NCBI RefSeq assembly: GCF_009604375.1
Contig: NZ_WEGH01000005.1
Span: forward strand, 310,001-374,000
DNA length: 64,000 nucleotides
DNA from: Actinomadura macrotermitis
Lineage (GTDB): Bacteria; Actinomycetota; Actinomycetes; Streptosporangiales; Streptosporangiaceae
Direction: 5' to 3'
Part shown: in pieces, positions 40,101 to 49,296 of the stretch
How positions within the stretch are numbered: the first letter of the stretch is position 1
Layout of the letters: every line of letters begins with the position of its first letter
Notes under the pieces: generated by a model
What the model was told of the DNA's origin: nothing
Databases searched by the model: none
The model's input: the letters and a program-made list of their open reading frames with translations, nothing else
Position numbers and translations under genes: made by a program

Positions 40101-41912
40101 TCAGCCGCCGGTGACGGCCTCGACCGGCGCGGTCAGCCACTCGGGCAGGTCCAGCCCCGCCGCCAGCGCCTGCGCCTGCCCGGCCAATGCGTCGCCGATC
40201 TCGCGCCGCGCCTGCCAGACCAGGTCCAGCAGGCCCGGCCCGGCCACGCCCTCGCTGAGCAGCGCGCCCGCGCGGCGCTCCACCCACTCCAGCGCGTGCA
40301 GCGCCAGCAGCGGCCGCAGCACCGCCGGGCCCGCGGCGGCCGCCTCGGCCACCACCGCCAGCTCGGCCCGCTCGGCCGACACCCCCGCCGTCAGCGACGC
40401 CAGCGCCAGGTTGTCGTTCCAGGCCGCGAACGCGTCGCCGCCCGCGGCCGCGGCGCCCACCCGCCCCGCCAGCCGCTCGGCCAGCCGCCGCTCCAGGTCC
40501 CCGGCCAGGTGCAGCCACACCTGCGGCGCCCGCAGGTCACCGCCCGCCGGAAGCCTCGCGGCGACCTCGGGCGGCGCGTAGCCCTCCAGCGACGCCATCG
40601 CCCGCGCGGTGTCGAACAAGATCAGCTCGTTGTCGCCGCCGGCGTTGGCGTAGGCGTGCGCCAGCCCCCGGTACCCGTTCAGCCGGTCGGTCGCGGCGAA
40701 ACCCGGCGCGCCGCTGTGCACCCGGCACCGCGTCACCGTCTCGTGCGCCCGCCGCGTCGCCACCACCTTGAACAGCGCCAGGTCCCGGTCCACCGCCGAC
40801 CACGGCGCCCACGCCCCGCCCGCCCCGCCCGCTCCGCCCTCGCCGTCCCCGGCCGCCGGCGGCAGGTCAGCCGGGGTGCGCCGGGCCTTGACGTGCCCGG
40901 CCACCGCCGTCAGCGCGTACGCCGACGCCAGCGCCCCCAGCACCGCCTCGCTCTGGTTGCGGTAGTCGGTCAGCGGCCGCCGCGGCGCCAGCCGGCCCAG
41001 GGTGGCCCGGCCCGCCGAGTGCGCCAGCAGCAGCCCCGCCGACGCCCGCGTGACCGCCGCCATCGCCGACACCACCGACCGCCACACCGCCGGCGCGATG
41101 CCCATCGACCGCGTCAGCCGCTGCGCCGGCCCGCCCGCCGGGTCGTGCAGCGCCCCGTCGGCGTCGAAGGACGCGCCGTCGCGCAGCCACGCCTCGTACG
41201 GCACCCGCAGCCCCCGCAGCCGCACCGCCGCGTAGTCCACGCGCAGGCCGGTCGTCTCGGGCGCGGGCACGATCTGCACCCCCTCGGCGGCCGCGCCGTC
41301 CGCGCCGCGCAGCGGCACCACGAACACGAACACCCCCTCCTCGCGGCCCCGGTGCACCAGCGTCGCGTACACCGCGGCGGTCTTGGGCACATCGGGATGG
41401 GCGGTGTTGGTGGGGAACTTGGCCGCCTGCGCGTCGGGGGTGTCCAGCACGAACTCGCGCGCGGCCTCGTCGTAGCGCGCCACCGTGCGCGGCGACAGAT
41501 GGCTGTTGCTGCGCCCGGCCTCGGTCATCAGCAGCGTCCCGAAGCTGCGCATCGACTCCAGCGCCTCGCGGGCCCCGCCCAAGCCCTCCTGCCCGGCGCC
41601 GAACCGCAGGATCGGGCCGAGCGCCAGGGTGTAGTGCAGCATCATCACGTGGAACAGCGCCGGATCGGCCACCACCGTGCGCTCCAGCAGCGCGCACAGC
41701 AGCGGCGGATCGGCCAGCAGCTCGGCCGCCGGCGGCGCCGCCAGCCCCGCCTGCCGCAGCCGCCGGTAGGTCAGCTCCTGCTGCCCGCGCGCCGTCAGCT
41801 CCTCGGGATAGGCCGCGAACCGCGCCGGCACCGCCTCGGCCACCCGGGCCAGGGCCTTGGCGTCCAGGCCGCCGCGCACCAAGCGCAGCAGCGCCGGGTC
41901 GGCCGCGCTCAT
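40101..41912 (-). CDS. acyl-CoA dehydrogenase/oxidase family protein
   Basis: About 603 residues. The central FAD-binding signatures are GTLLMTEAGRSNSHLSPRTV, AAKFPTNTAHPDVPKTAAVY, VFVFVVPLRGADGAAAEGVQ and ARMRVPYEAW-like LRGLRVPYEAWLRDG. The C-terminal half (VHSGAPGFAATDRLNGYRGL, ANAGGDNELILFDTARAM, ASLEGYAPPEV) resembles acyl-CoA oxidases with a second helical domain. It probably introduces a double bond into an acyl thioester using FAD. Its ATG overlaps the stop of the acyltransferase gene (ATGA), so the two are co-translated. The substrate may be ACP-bound, given its neighbours. Confidence 0.85.
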   Translation of the reverse strand: MSAADPALLRLVRGGLDAKALARVAEAVPARFAAYPEELTARGQQELTYRRLRQAGLAAPPAAELLADPPLLCALLERTVVADPALFHVMMLHYTLALGPILRFGAGQEGLGGAREALESMRSFGTLLMTEAGRSNSHLSPRTVARYDEAAREFVLDTPDAQAAKFPTNTAHPDVPKTAAVYATLVHRGREEGVFVFVVPLRGADGAAAEGVQIVPAPETTGLRVDYAAVRLRGLRVPYEAWLRDGASFDADGALHDPAGGPAQRLTRSMGIAPAVWRSVVSAMAAVTRASAGLLLAHSAGRATLGRLAPRRPLTDYRNQSEAVLGALASAYALTAVAGHVKARRTPADLPPAAGDGEGGAGGAGGAWAPWSAVDRDLALFKVVATRRAHETVTRCRVHSGAPGFAATDRLNGYRGLAHAYANAGGDNELILFDTARAMASLEGYAPPEVAARLPAGGDLRAPQVWLHLAGDLERRLAERLAGRVGAAAAGGDAFAAWNDNLALASLTAGVSAERAELAVVAEAAAAGPAVLRPLLALHALEWVERRAGALLSEGVAGPGLLDLVWQARREIGDALAGQAQALAAGLDLPEWLTAPVEAVTGG

Positions 41913-42988
41913 CGCCGCCCCTCCGCGGCCGGGCCCGCCGAACCCGACGACGAGGCCTCCCCGGGAGGATCCGCCGCGGGGACGCTGGGCGAGGACTTGC
42001 CGACCGGCGGCGCGCCCGACGACGCGCGCGGCAGCTCGCGCAGCGGCACCAGCGTCCGCGCGCCGGGCACCGCCAGCCGCGCGCACTGGGTCAGCGCGCC
42101 GCCCGCGCCGGCCTCGGCGAACACCGTCACGCCCGCCTCGCGCGCCGCCACCAGCGCCTGCGGCAGCCGCACCGGCTTGACGATGCAGTCGGCCAGCGCC
42201 CGGTGCAGGTCGTCGTCGTCGCCGTAGGCGCGGCCGCGCACCGGGGAGTACACCGGCACCCGCAGCGGCCGCTGCCCGAACCCGCTGATGATCTTGTACC
42301 ACTCGTCGTCGGCGCCGGCCATCGCCGGATGGTGCGACAGATACGGCACCGCCAGGCGCACCGCCCGCGTCCCGCCCTCGCGCGCCGCCGCCAGCACCCG
42401 GTCCAGCGCCGCGTCCGGGCCGCTCACCACCGTCACCTGCGGCGCGTTCAGGCACGCCACCACCACCTGCGGCTCACCGGCCCGCTCGATCAGCCGCGCG
42501 GTGTCGTCCTCACCGGCCTCCAGCAGCCCCATCCCGCCGCCGGCGCCCCGGCTCGCCAGCACCCCCACCAGGCTGACCGCCATCCGCGCGCCGTCACCGA
42601 CGCCGAACGCGCCCGCGCACACCAGCGCGGCGATCTCCCCGAAGCTCTGCCCGACCGCCAGCCCCGGCCGCACCCCGGCCGAGCGCAGCACCCGGTCCAC
42701 CGCGACCGAGGCGGTGTACCCCGCCAGCTGCGCCACGCCCGGCGTGCGCGCCGCCTCGCGGTAGGACGCCGGGTCGATCAGCAAGATCTCGCGCAGCGAC
42801 GGCCAGCCCGCCCGCGGGACGCCCTCCTGCACCGCGTCCACCACGTCCTCCACCACCTGCCGGGCGCCCGGCGCGGCCTGTGCCAGCGCCCGCAGGTCGG
42901 GGACGCCGGACGAGCCGGTGCCCGGGAACAGGAAGGCGCACACATCTGCGGGCTCGAGCCCGGACGACCACACATCGGCGAGGGCCAC
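41909..42988 (-). CDS. acyltransferase (FabD/PKS-AT-like)
   Basis: A 359-residue discrete acyltransferase. FLFPGTGSSGVPDL starts the fold. The nucleophile motif is GQSFGE near residues 113-118 (Ser115), followed by SRGAGGGMGLLEAGEDD, VSGPDAALDRVL and a histidine in YLSHHPAM near 221. The second half of a PKS AT (SPVRGRAYGDDDDL, VFAEAGAGGALTQCARL) is present. It most likely loads an acyl group onto a carrier protein. No carrier gene lies beside it. The last 30 residues are Pro/Ser-rich. It is divergent from the ketosynthase III gene and coupled to the dehydrogenase. Confidence 0.87.
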   Translation of the reverse strand: MALADVWSSGLEPADVCAFLFPGTGSSGVPDLRALAQAAPGARQVVEDVVDAVQEGVPRAGWPSLREILLIDPASYREAARTPGVAQLAGYTASVAVDRVLRSAGVRPGLAVGQSFGEIAALVCAGAFGVGDGARMAVSLVGVLASRGAGGGMGLLEAGEDDTARLIERAGEPQVVVACLNAPQVTVVSGPDAALDRVLAAAREGGTRAVRLAVPYLSHHPAMAGADDEWYKIISGFGQRPLRVPVYSPVRGRAYGDDDDLHRALADCIVKPVRLPQALVAAREAGVTVFAEAGAGGALTQCARLAVPGARTLVPLRELPRASSGAPPVGKSSPSVPAADPPGEASSSGSAGPAAEGRR

Positions 42989-43168
42989 GCGCGGTTCTCC
43001 TTACTTGGAGGGAAGGTTGTGTTTTCTCGGTGGATAAAACCCGCTTAGAGCTGTGTCATTAGACAAAAGTTGCAATTTTGGATTATTCACGTGTTGGAAC
43101 GGTCTGACAACCGTCGGTGGCACACGCATCGGCGGCGCGGACCCCAGCGGCGCACACCAAGGAGCGGC

Positions 43169-44290
43169 ATGAGCGACCATCCGGGCCGGCACGGGGACCA
43201 GCACGCCGAGCAGCAGCCCGCCGAGCAGCACACCGAGCAGCACGCCCAAGACCGGCCCGCCGGGGACCGGGCCGGCGGCCGGCCCCCGGCCCGCCTGCCC
43301 TGGGGCATCCGCGGAACCGGCTCCTACCTGCCCGACCGGCGCGTCGCCAGCGACGAGCTGTCGCGCTCGCTCGGCCTGGACCCCGGCTGGATCGAGGAGC
43401 GCACCGGCATCCGCCACCGCCACACCGCCGCCCCCGGCCAGGCCGCCTCCGACCTGGCCGCCCTGGCCGCCGGCCGCGCCCTGGCCGCCGCCGGCCTGGA
43501 CGCCGCCGACATCGGCCTGATCGTGCTGGGCACCTCCACCCCCGACGAGCTCGGCCCCTCCACCGCCTGCCGCACCCAGGCCCTGCTGGGCGCCCGCCAC
43601 GCCGCCGCCTTCGACGTCGCCGCCGCCTGCAGCGGCTTCGTCTACGGCCTGCAGACCGCGGCCGGCTGGCTGGCCACCCAGCACGGCGCCGCCCCCTACG
43701 CCCTGGTCATCGGCGTGGAGGTCTACTCGCGGTTCCTGGACGCCGGCGACCGCGCCACCGCCGCGCTGTTCGGCGACGGCGCCGCCGCCGCCGTCCTCGG
43801 CCCCGTCCCCGCCCCCTACGGCATCGCGTCCATGACGCTCGGCTCCGACGGCACCCGCGCCGACGACGTGCTCATCCCCGCCGGCGGCAGCCGCGCCCCC
43901 GCCACCCCCGCCACCCTGGCCGGGCTCGGGCACACCATCCACATGGACGGCCGCGCCGTCCGCAAGTTCATCAGCGAGATCTTCCCCCGCCTGGTCGCCG
44001 ACGCCACCGCCGGCGCCGGCCTGCGGCCCGCCGACCTGGACCTGGTCGTCCCCCACCAGCCCAACCCCAGGCTCGTGGCGAGCCTGGCCCCCGCCGCCGG
44101 CCTGGACACCGCCCGGCTGGCCATCGCCGGCCACGACGTCGGCAACATCGGCGCCGCCAGCCTCCCCTACGCCCTGGACCAGGCCGTGCGCGCCGGCCGC
44201 GCCGGCCCCGGCGACCTGGTCCTGCTCGCCGGGTTCGGCGCCGGCCTCACCTGGGGCCACACCCTGCTGGTGTGGCCGCCCGATCTGTGA
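43169..44290 (+). CDS. 3-oxoacyl-ACP synthase III (FabH-like, KASIII)
   Basis: A 373-residue condensing enzyme. An N-terminal Gln/His-rich extension of about 45 residues precedes GIRGTGSYLPDRRVASDELS. Catalytic residues are all present: Cys in AAACSGFVYG near 153, His in VPHQPNPR near 296 and Asn in GHDVGNIGAASLPYA near 325. It resembles starter-unit or secondary-metabolism KASIII enzymes. The ATG at 43169 has AAGGAG seven bases upstream. The 180-base AT-rich divergent region with the AT gene holds the promoters. It may initiate or extend a short acyl chain with the neighbouring enzymes. Confidence 0.9.
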   Translation: MSDHPGRHGDQHAEQQPAEQHTEQHAQDRPAGDRAGGRPPARLPWGIRGTGSYLPDRRVASDELSRSLGLDPGWIEERTGIRHRHTAAPGQAASDLAALAAGRALAAAGLDAADIGLIVLGTSTPDELGPSTACRTQALLGARHAAAFDVAAACSGFVYGLQTAAGWLATQHGAAPYALVIGVEVYSRFLDAGDRATAALFGDGAAAAVLGPVPAPYGIASMTLGSDGTRADDVLIPAGGSRAPATPATLAGLGHTIHMDGRAVRKFISEIFPRLVADATAGAGLRPADLDLVVPHQPNPRLVASLAPAAGLDTARLAIAGHDVGNIGAASLPYALDQAVRAGRAGPGDLVLLAGFGAGLTWGHTLLVWPPDL

Positions 44291-44325
44291 CCCCGGGCCC
44301 TCAGCGCGGGGGCCGGGAACACGGG

Positions 44326-44361
44326 CGCGGCCCGGACGGCGCATCCGCCGTCCGGGCCGCG
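44326..44361. terminator. bidirectional hairpin terminator
   Basis: CGCGGCCCGGACGGCG (44326-44341), loop CATC, and its exact complement (44346-44361), between the convergent KASIII and DoxX genes. Confidence 0.8.
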
Positions 44362-44383
44362 GGCCGTCGCCCGGCCGGGCACC

Positions 44384-44833
44384 TCACCGCCGGGCCAGCG
44401 AGCGCAGCAGGTCCGCGGTGACCGCGCGGCGCCGCCAGGCCACCACCGCGAACACGACCCCGAACGCCACCGGCAGCGCCGCCCACGCCGGCTCCAGCAC
44501 CAGCACCTGGGTGAGCGCGGCGCCGATCATCAGGCCGACGAGCCCGGTCGCGGCCAGCCCGGCCAGCCGCGGCACCACCAGCCCGATCGCGCCGGCCGCC
44601 TCCACGACCCCGGTGAAGTAGCGCAGCCACTGCCCCCATCCGATCTTGGCGAAGGTGTCGACCGCGTCGACCTGCCCGGCGAGCTTGGGCAGCGCCGAGG
44701 CCACCAGCAGGAACACCGCCAGCAGGATCTGCAGCGTCCACAGCGTGACCGTCACCGCGCGGCGGCCGGGAACCGCGTCGGCGGCGGCGGTGGTGGGGGT
44801 GGCGGAGGTGATGGGGCTCTGCGTGGCGGCCAT
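44384..44833 (-). CDS. DoxX family membrane protein
   Basis: A 149-residue protein with four membrane helices (LWTLQILLAVFLLVASALPK, WLRYFTGVVEAAGAIGLVVP, GLAATGLVGLMIGAALTQVL, PVAFGVVFAVVAWRRR). The SALPKLAG and FTGVVEAAGAIGLV segments are typical of DoxX-like proteins, often associated with redox or quinone metabolism. The ATG at 44833 has AAGGAG upstream. The gene is divergent from a MocR-type regulator, whose start is about 145 bases away, which suggests local control. Confidence 0.85.
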   Translation of the reverse strand: MAATQSPITSATPTTAAADAVPGRRAVTVTLWTLQILLAVFLLVASALPKLAGQVDAVDTFAKIGWGQWLRYFTGVVEAAGAIGLVVPRLAGLAATGLVGLMIGAALTQVLVLEPAWAALPVAFGVVFAVVAWRRRAVTADLLRSLARR

Positions 44834-44977
44834 GATGACGTCTCCTTCATTGGGCTCCGGTGTGCCTTCACCCACGCGTCGACCGGGCCGCCGCCGGATC
44901 GACATCCGCCCGCGACTTTTTTCAAGATTTCTTGTGTGGGACGTATCACCGCAGGTCACAGCGATTCGCGTGCGAGG

Positions 44978-46474
44978 ATGAGCCGCGTGGCGCTGCCGTT
45001 CACCCTCGACCCCGCTTCCCCCGAACCCCTCTACCTGCAGCTGCGGGCCGCGCTGGAGCGCTCGGTGCGGGCCGGCGTCTTCCCCGGCGGGCGGCTGCCC
45101 TCCTCACGCGAGCTGGCCGCCGGGCTCGGCGTCTCGCGCAACACCGTGAACCTGGCCTACCAGGAACTGGCCGCCGACGGGATCGTCATCGCCCGGCCCC
45201 GCTCGGGATACGTGGTCAACCCCGGGGCCCGCATCACCCCCGCCGCCGAGCCCGACACCCGCCCCGGCACCGGCCCCGATGCCGGCTCCGCGCGGCCGGT
45301 GTGGCTGGAGCGGCTGGTGGCCCCCGCCGCCCGCGACGAGCTGCCCCACATCCGCAAACCCGCCGACTGGGACCGCTACCCCCACCCCTTCGTCACCGGC
45401 CACCTGCCGCCCGAGGCGTTCCCCGGGCGCGCCTGGGCGCGCTGCCTGCGCGAGGCCCTGGCCGGCGAGCACCGCCGCCACAGCCTGCAGGACGGCATCG
45501 ACGCCGACGACCCGCTGCTGGCCGAGCTGATCTGCACCCAGATCCTGCCCGGCCGCGGCATCCACGCCGCCCCCGAGCGCGTCCTGGTCACCCTGGGCTC
45601 CCAGCAGGCCCTGCACCTGCTGGCCGCCGCGCTGGTGCGGCCCGGCACCCCGGTCGCGGTCGAGGACCCCGGCTACCCCGACGCCCGCCACATCCTGGCC
45701 CGCGCCGGCGCCGCGCTGCGCCCGGCGCCCGTCGACGACGCCGGCCTGGTCGTCGGCCCCGCCCTGGCCGGGGCCGAGCTCGTCCTCACCACCCCCGCCC
45801 ACCAGTACCCCACCAACGTCACCTTGAGCGGCGCCCGCCGCCAGCGCCTGGTCGCGCTCGCCCGCGCCCGCGACATGGTCGTCGTCGAGGACGACTACGA
45901 CGGCGAGCTGCGCTATACCGGCCGCGCCTCCCCGGCCCTGGCCTCCCTGGACCGCGACACGGTGGTCTACCTGGGCAGCTTCTCCAAGTTCCTGGCGCCG
46001 GGCCTGCGGCTGGGCTTCGTCACCGGCCCGCCCGGGCTCATCGAGGCCCTGCGCGACCTGCGCCGCTACAGCATCCGCCACCCGCCCGGCCACCTGCAGC
46101 GCGCCCTGGCCCTGCTCATCGCCTCGGGCGACTACCGGCGCGGCGTACGGCAGGTGCGCCGCGCCCTGCGCACGCGCTGGGAGGGCACCGCCCGCGCCGT
46201 CGCCGCGCACCTGCCCGGCTGGCACGTGCAGCCGCGCGCGGGCGGCGTCAGCCTGTGGCTCACCGGCCCCGCCGGCCTGGACACCCGCGAGCTGGCCGCC
46301 CGCCTGGCACCGCGCGGCGTGCTCATCGAGCCCGGCGACACCTTCTTCCTCGGCCCGGGCCGCCCCCGCAACCACATCAAGCTGGGCTTCGGCGCCCTGG
46401 ACCCCGCCCGCATCGACCAGGGCGTCGCCCTCATCGCCGCCGAGGCCCGCCGCCTCGGTGTTACGCCCAGGTGA
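44978..46474 (+). CDS. MocR (GntR/aminotransferase-like) transcriptional regulator
   Basis: A 498-residue MocR protein. The N-terminal GntR winged helix (~10-75) includes LYLQLRAALERSVRAGVFPG and SRELAAGLGVSRNTVNLAYQ. The rest is a fold-type-I aminotransferase-like domain with VEDDYDGELRYTGRASPAL and the PLP lysine in SFSKFLAPGLRLGF near 334-347. Such regulators sense PLP or amino-compound ligands (PdxR, TauR, GabR types). It is divergent from DoxX and upstream of the sulfonate operon, so taurine or another amino-sulfonate could be its ligand. That is inference. Confidence 0.9.
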   Translation: MSRVALPFTLDPASPEPLYLQLRAALERSVRAGVFPGGRLPSSRELAAGLGVSRNTVNLAYQELAADGIVIARPRSGYVVNPGARITPAAEPDTRPGTGPDAGSARPVWLERLVAPAARDELPHIRKPADWDRYPHPFVTGHLPPEAFPGRAWARCLREALAGEHRRHSLQDGIDADDPLLAELICTQILPGRGIHAAPERVLVTLGSQQALHLLAAALVRPGTPVAVEDPGYPDARHILARAGAALRPAPVDDAGLVVGPALAGAELVLTTPAHQYPTNVTLSGARRQRLVALARARDMVVVEDDYDGELRYTGRASPALASLDRDTVVYLGSFSKFLAPGLRLGFVTGPPGLIEALRDLRRYSIRHPPGHLQRALALLIASGDYRRGVRQVRRALRTRWEGTARAVAAHLPGWHVQPRAGGVSLWLTGPAGLDTRELAARLAPRGVLIEPGDTFFLGPGRPRNHIKLGFGALDPARIDQGVALIAAEARRLGVTPR

Positions 46475-46510
46475 CCACTGGTACCACGCCGCACACCTGA
46501 AACTGGCTCT

Positions 46511-46561
46511 TTGCGGGGAACCAGCGCACCCTTTACATTCATTTCCGACCAAACAAGTCGG
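46511..46561 (+). promoter_or_regulatory. promoter and operator of the sulfonate operon
   Basis: TTGCGG (46511-46516), a 17-base spacer and TACATT (46534-46539) form a usable -35/-10 pair. Just downstream CCGAC (46545-46549), seven bases and GTCGG (46557-46561) make a perfect repeat that ends in TTTT right before the first start. The repeat is well placed for a repressor at the transcription start. A hairpin role is also possible. Confidence 0.55.
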
Positions 46562-46565
46562 TTTT

Positions 46566-47369
46566 ATGGATCGGAAGAAGAGGCCGCCCGTGTTCCGTGC
46601 CGTCGCGCTCCGCGCCGCAGGGGTGCTCGCCCTGCTGGCGCTCTGGTGGGCGGTCGCCGCCGCCCACCTGTGGCCGCCGGTCTTCGTCCCCTCGCCCGGC
46701 GCGGTCTGGCACCAGCTGGTGCAGACCAGTACCGTGCACGACGGGCAGCGCGGCTACGCCGGCCACCTGCTGGCCGAGCACCTGGCCGCCAGCCTGCGCC
46801 GCATCCTGCTCGGCAGCCTGTACGGGGTCGCCGGCGGCGTCGCGCTCGGACTGCTCATCGGCCTGGTGCCCACCGTCCGGGCCCTGCTCGGCCCCCTGGT
46901 CACCTTCGTGCGCACCCTGCCGCCGCTGGCCTACTTCAGCCTCCTGATCATCTGGTTCGGCATCGACGAGACGCCCAAGACCGTCCTGCTGCTGGTCGCC
47001 GCGCTGCCCCCGGTCGCGGTCGCCACCGCCGACGCCGTGCGCGGCGTGCACGCCGACTACCTGCACGCCGCCCGCTCCCTCGGTGCGCCGCGCTGGCGCG
47101 TCCCGCTGTCGGTGGTGCTGCCCTCGGCGCTGCCGGAGGTGATGACCGGCGTGCGCGTCGCGGTCGGCGTCGCCTACACCACCGTCGTGGCCGCCGAGAC
47201 CGTCAACGGCGTGCCCGGCATCGGCGGCATGATCCGCGACGCCCAGCGCTACAACCAGTCCGACGTCGTCGTCCTCGGCCTGCTGGTCATCGGCGCCTCC
47301 GGCCTGCTCATCGACGCCGCCCTGCAACTGGCCGAACGCCGCCTGGCGCCCTGGCGCGGCAGATCCTGA
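46566..47369 (+). CDS. ssuC: ABC transporter permease, sulfonate/taurine type
   Basis: A 267-residue inner-membrane permease with six helices. The EAA-like loop reads ARSLGAPRWRVPLSVVLPSA near residues 175-200, and helix regions include LVTFVRTLPPLAYFSLLIIW and VGVAYTTVVAAETVNGVPGI. This is the SsuC/TauC family. The ATG at 46566 follows the operator region. It is the first gene of a five-gene operon with the binding protein, ATPase, amidohydrolase and flavin monooxygenase, which makes sulfonate import its likely role. Confidence 0.88.
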   Translation: MDRKKRPPVFRAVALRAAGVLALLALWWAVAAAHLWPPVFVPSPGAVWHQLVQTSTVHDGQRGYAGHLLAEHLAASLRRILLGSLYGVAGGVALGLLIGLVPTVRALLGPLVTFVRTLPPLAYFSLLIIWFGIDETPKTVLLLVAALPPVAVATADAVRGVHADYLHAARSLGAPRWRVPLSVVLPSALPEVMTGVRVAVGVAYTTVVAAETVNGVPGIGGMIRDAQRYNQSDVVVLGLLVIGASGLLIDAALQLAERRLAPWRGRS

Positions 47370-47423
47370 CCCCGCCCCCACGCCGCCCTCTCACCTCGCC
47401 GCACAGCAGAAAGAACCCCACAC

Positions 47424-48473
47424 ATGAAGCTGCGACCACTGCCCGCGCTCGCCGCGCTCACCGCGCTCGGCCTCGCCCTCACCGGCTGCGCCTCGGGCAC
47501 CGGCGCCGCCGCCGGGGACTCCGCGCCCAACGCCGACGGCACGCCCAAGGCGCTGCGCATCGGCTACCAGGCCATCCCCAACGGCGACCTCATCGTCAAG
47601 GACCAGCGCTGGCTGGAGCAGGCCCTGCCGCACACCAAGATCACCTGGTCGCGGTTCGAGTCCGGCGGCGACGTCAACACCGCCATGGTCGCCGGCGGCC
47701 TGGACATCGGCCTGGCCGGCTCCAGCCCCGTCACCCGCGGCCTGTCGGCCCCCTTGAACATCAAGTACAAGGTCCCCTGGATCTTCGACGTGATCGGCGA
47801 CAACGAGGCCCTGGTCGCCCGCGGCGCCACCACCATCGCCGCCCTGAAGGGCAAGAAGATCGCCGCGCCGTTCTCCTCCACCTCCCACTACAGCCTGCTG
47901 GCCGCCCTGCAGGGCGCCGGGCTGACGGAGTCCGACGTCACCCTGGTCGACCTCGAGCCCCCCGACATCCAGGCCGCCTGGGCCCGCGGCGACATCGACG
48001 CCGCCTACGTGTGGACGCCCGTCCTCGGCCGGCTGCGCACCACCGGCAAGGTCCTGATCACCAGCAGGGAACTGGCCGCCAAGGGCAAGGTCACCGCCGA
48101 CCTGGCCGTCGTGCGCACCGCCTTCGCCGACAAGTACCCCAAGGCCCTCACCACCTGGCTCCAGCAGCAGGACCGCGCCGTCAAGCTCGTGCGCGCCGAC
48201 AAGGCCGCCGCCTCCGCCGCCGTCGGCCGCCAGCTCAACCTGCCCCCCGCCGAGGCCGCCCGCCAGATCGACGAGCTGGTCCTGCTCGACGCCCGCCAGC
48301 AGCAGGGCGCCCGCTACCTGGGCACCGCCCAGGCCCCCGGCGGCCTGGCCGCCGACCTGCACGGCGCCGCCGAGTTCCTCACCGCCCAGCACAAGATCCC
48401 CGCGGTGCCGCAGCTGAGCGTCTTCCAGCAGGGACTGGCCGCCAAGGAGCTGGGCGATGCCTTCCCCCGCTGA
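47424..48473 (+). CDS. ssuA: sulfonate/taurine ABC transporter substrate-binding lipoprotein
   Basis: A 349-residue lipoprotein with signal peptide MKLRPLPALAALTALGLAL and lipobox LTGC. The mature part (ALRIGYQAIPNGDLIVKDQR, TAMVAGGLDIGLAGSSPVTR, AAPFSSTSHYSLLAALQGAG, DIQAAWARGDIDAAYVWTPV) matches TauA/SsuA-type binding proteins. It starts 54 bases after the permease gene and its end overlaps the ATPase start by 17 bases. It captures the substrate outside the membrane. Confidence 0.9.
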   Translation: MKLRPLPALAALTALGLALTGCASGTGAAAGDSAPNADGTPKALRIGYQAIPNGDLIVKDQRWLEQALPHTKITWSRFESGGDVNTAMVAGGLDIGLAGSSPVTRGLSAPLNIKYKVPWIFDVIGDNEALVARGATTIAALKGKKIAAPFSSTSHYSLLAALQGAGLTESDVTLVDLEPPDIQAAWARGDIDAAYVWTPVLGRLRTTGKVLITSRELAAKGKVTADLAVVRTAFADKYPKALTTWLQQQDRAVKLVRADKAAASAAVGRQLNLPPAEAARQIDELVLLDARQQQGARYLGTAQAPGGLAADLHGAAEFLTAQHKIPAVPQLSVFQQGLAAKELGDAFPR

Positions 48474-49296
48474 CACCCCCGCCGGCCCCGTCGAAGAGGG
48501 GGCCGGCGGCGGGGCCGTCGCACTGCGCGGCGTGTCCCTGGCCTACGGCGGGCGCCGCGCCCGCGTCCAGGCCCTGGACGACATCGACATCGCCATCGGC
48601 GCCGGGGAGTTCGTCACCATCGTCGGCCCCTCGGGCTGCGGCAAGAGCACCCTGCTGCGCCTGGTCGCCGGCTTCCTGGCCCCCACCGGCGGCACCGTGC
48701 AGGTCGCCGGCGCCCCCGTCACCGGCCCCGGACCCGACCGCGGCGTGGTCTTCCAGCAGCCCCGCCTGTTCCCCTGGCTGAACGTGCGCCGCAACATCGA
48801 GTTCGGCCTGCGCATGGCCCGCGTCCCGGCCGCGCGGCGCACCGCCCGCACCCGCGAGCTGCTGGAACTGACCGGCCTGGCCGACGCCGCCGGCCGCCGC
48901 CCCCACGAACTGTCGGGCGGCATGCAGCAGCGCGCCGCCATCGCCCGCGCCCTGGCCCCCCGCCCCGCCATCCTGCTCATGGACGAACCGTTCGCCGCCC
49001 TGGACGCCCTCACCCGCGAACGCCTCCAAGAGGAGATCCGGCGCATCTGGCAGGCCACCGGCACCACCGTCCTGCTGGTCACCCACAGCGTCGACGAGGC
49101 CGTCTACCTCGGCACCCGCGTGCTGGTGATGAGCCGCCGCCCCGGCACCGTCGTCGCCGACCACCCCTCCGACCTGCCCCGCGCCCCCGACCCCCGCACC
49201 GAACCGGCCTACCTCACCCTGCGCGAAAGCGTCGCCGCAGCCGTCCGCCACGCCGCCGACCCCCGCAAGGACCCCCATGTGCACCCTGTGCTCTGA
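48457..49296 (+). CDS. ssuB: ABC transporter ATP-binding protein, sulfonate/taurine type
   Basis: A 279-residue ATPase: Walker A GPSGCGKST near residue 58, Q-loop FQQPRLFPWLNV, signature LSGGMQQRAAIARAL near 150 and Walker B ILLMDEPFAALD, then H-loop LLVTHSVDEAVYL. It drives SsuC/SsuA. The first 25 residues are a Gly/Glu-rich extension. It overlaps the preceding gene by 17 bases and the following amidohydrolase by 20 bases, so the whole group is tightly packed. Confidence 0.92.
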   Translation: MPSPADTPAGPVEEGAGGGAVALRGVSLAYGGRRARVQALDDIDIAIGAGEFVTIVGPSGCGKSTLLRLVAGFLAPTGGTVQVAGAPVTGPGPDRGVVFQQPRLFPWLNVRRNIEFGLRMARVPAARRTARTRELLELTGLADAAGRRPHELSGGMQQRAAIARALAPRPAILLMDEPFAALDALTRERLQEEIRRIWQATGTTVLLVTHSVDEAVYLGTRVLVMSRRPGTVVADHPSDLPRAPDPRTEPAYLTLRESVAAAVRHAADPRKDPHVHPVL

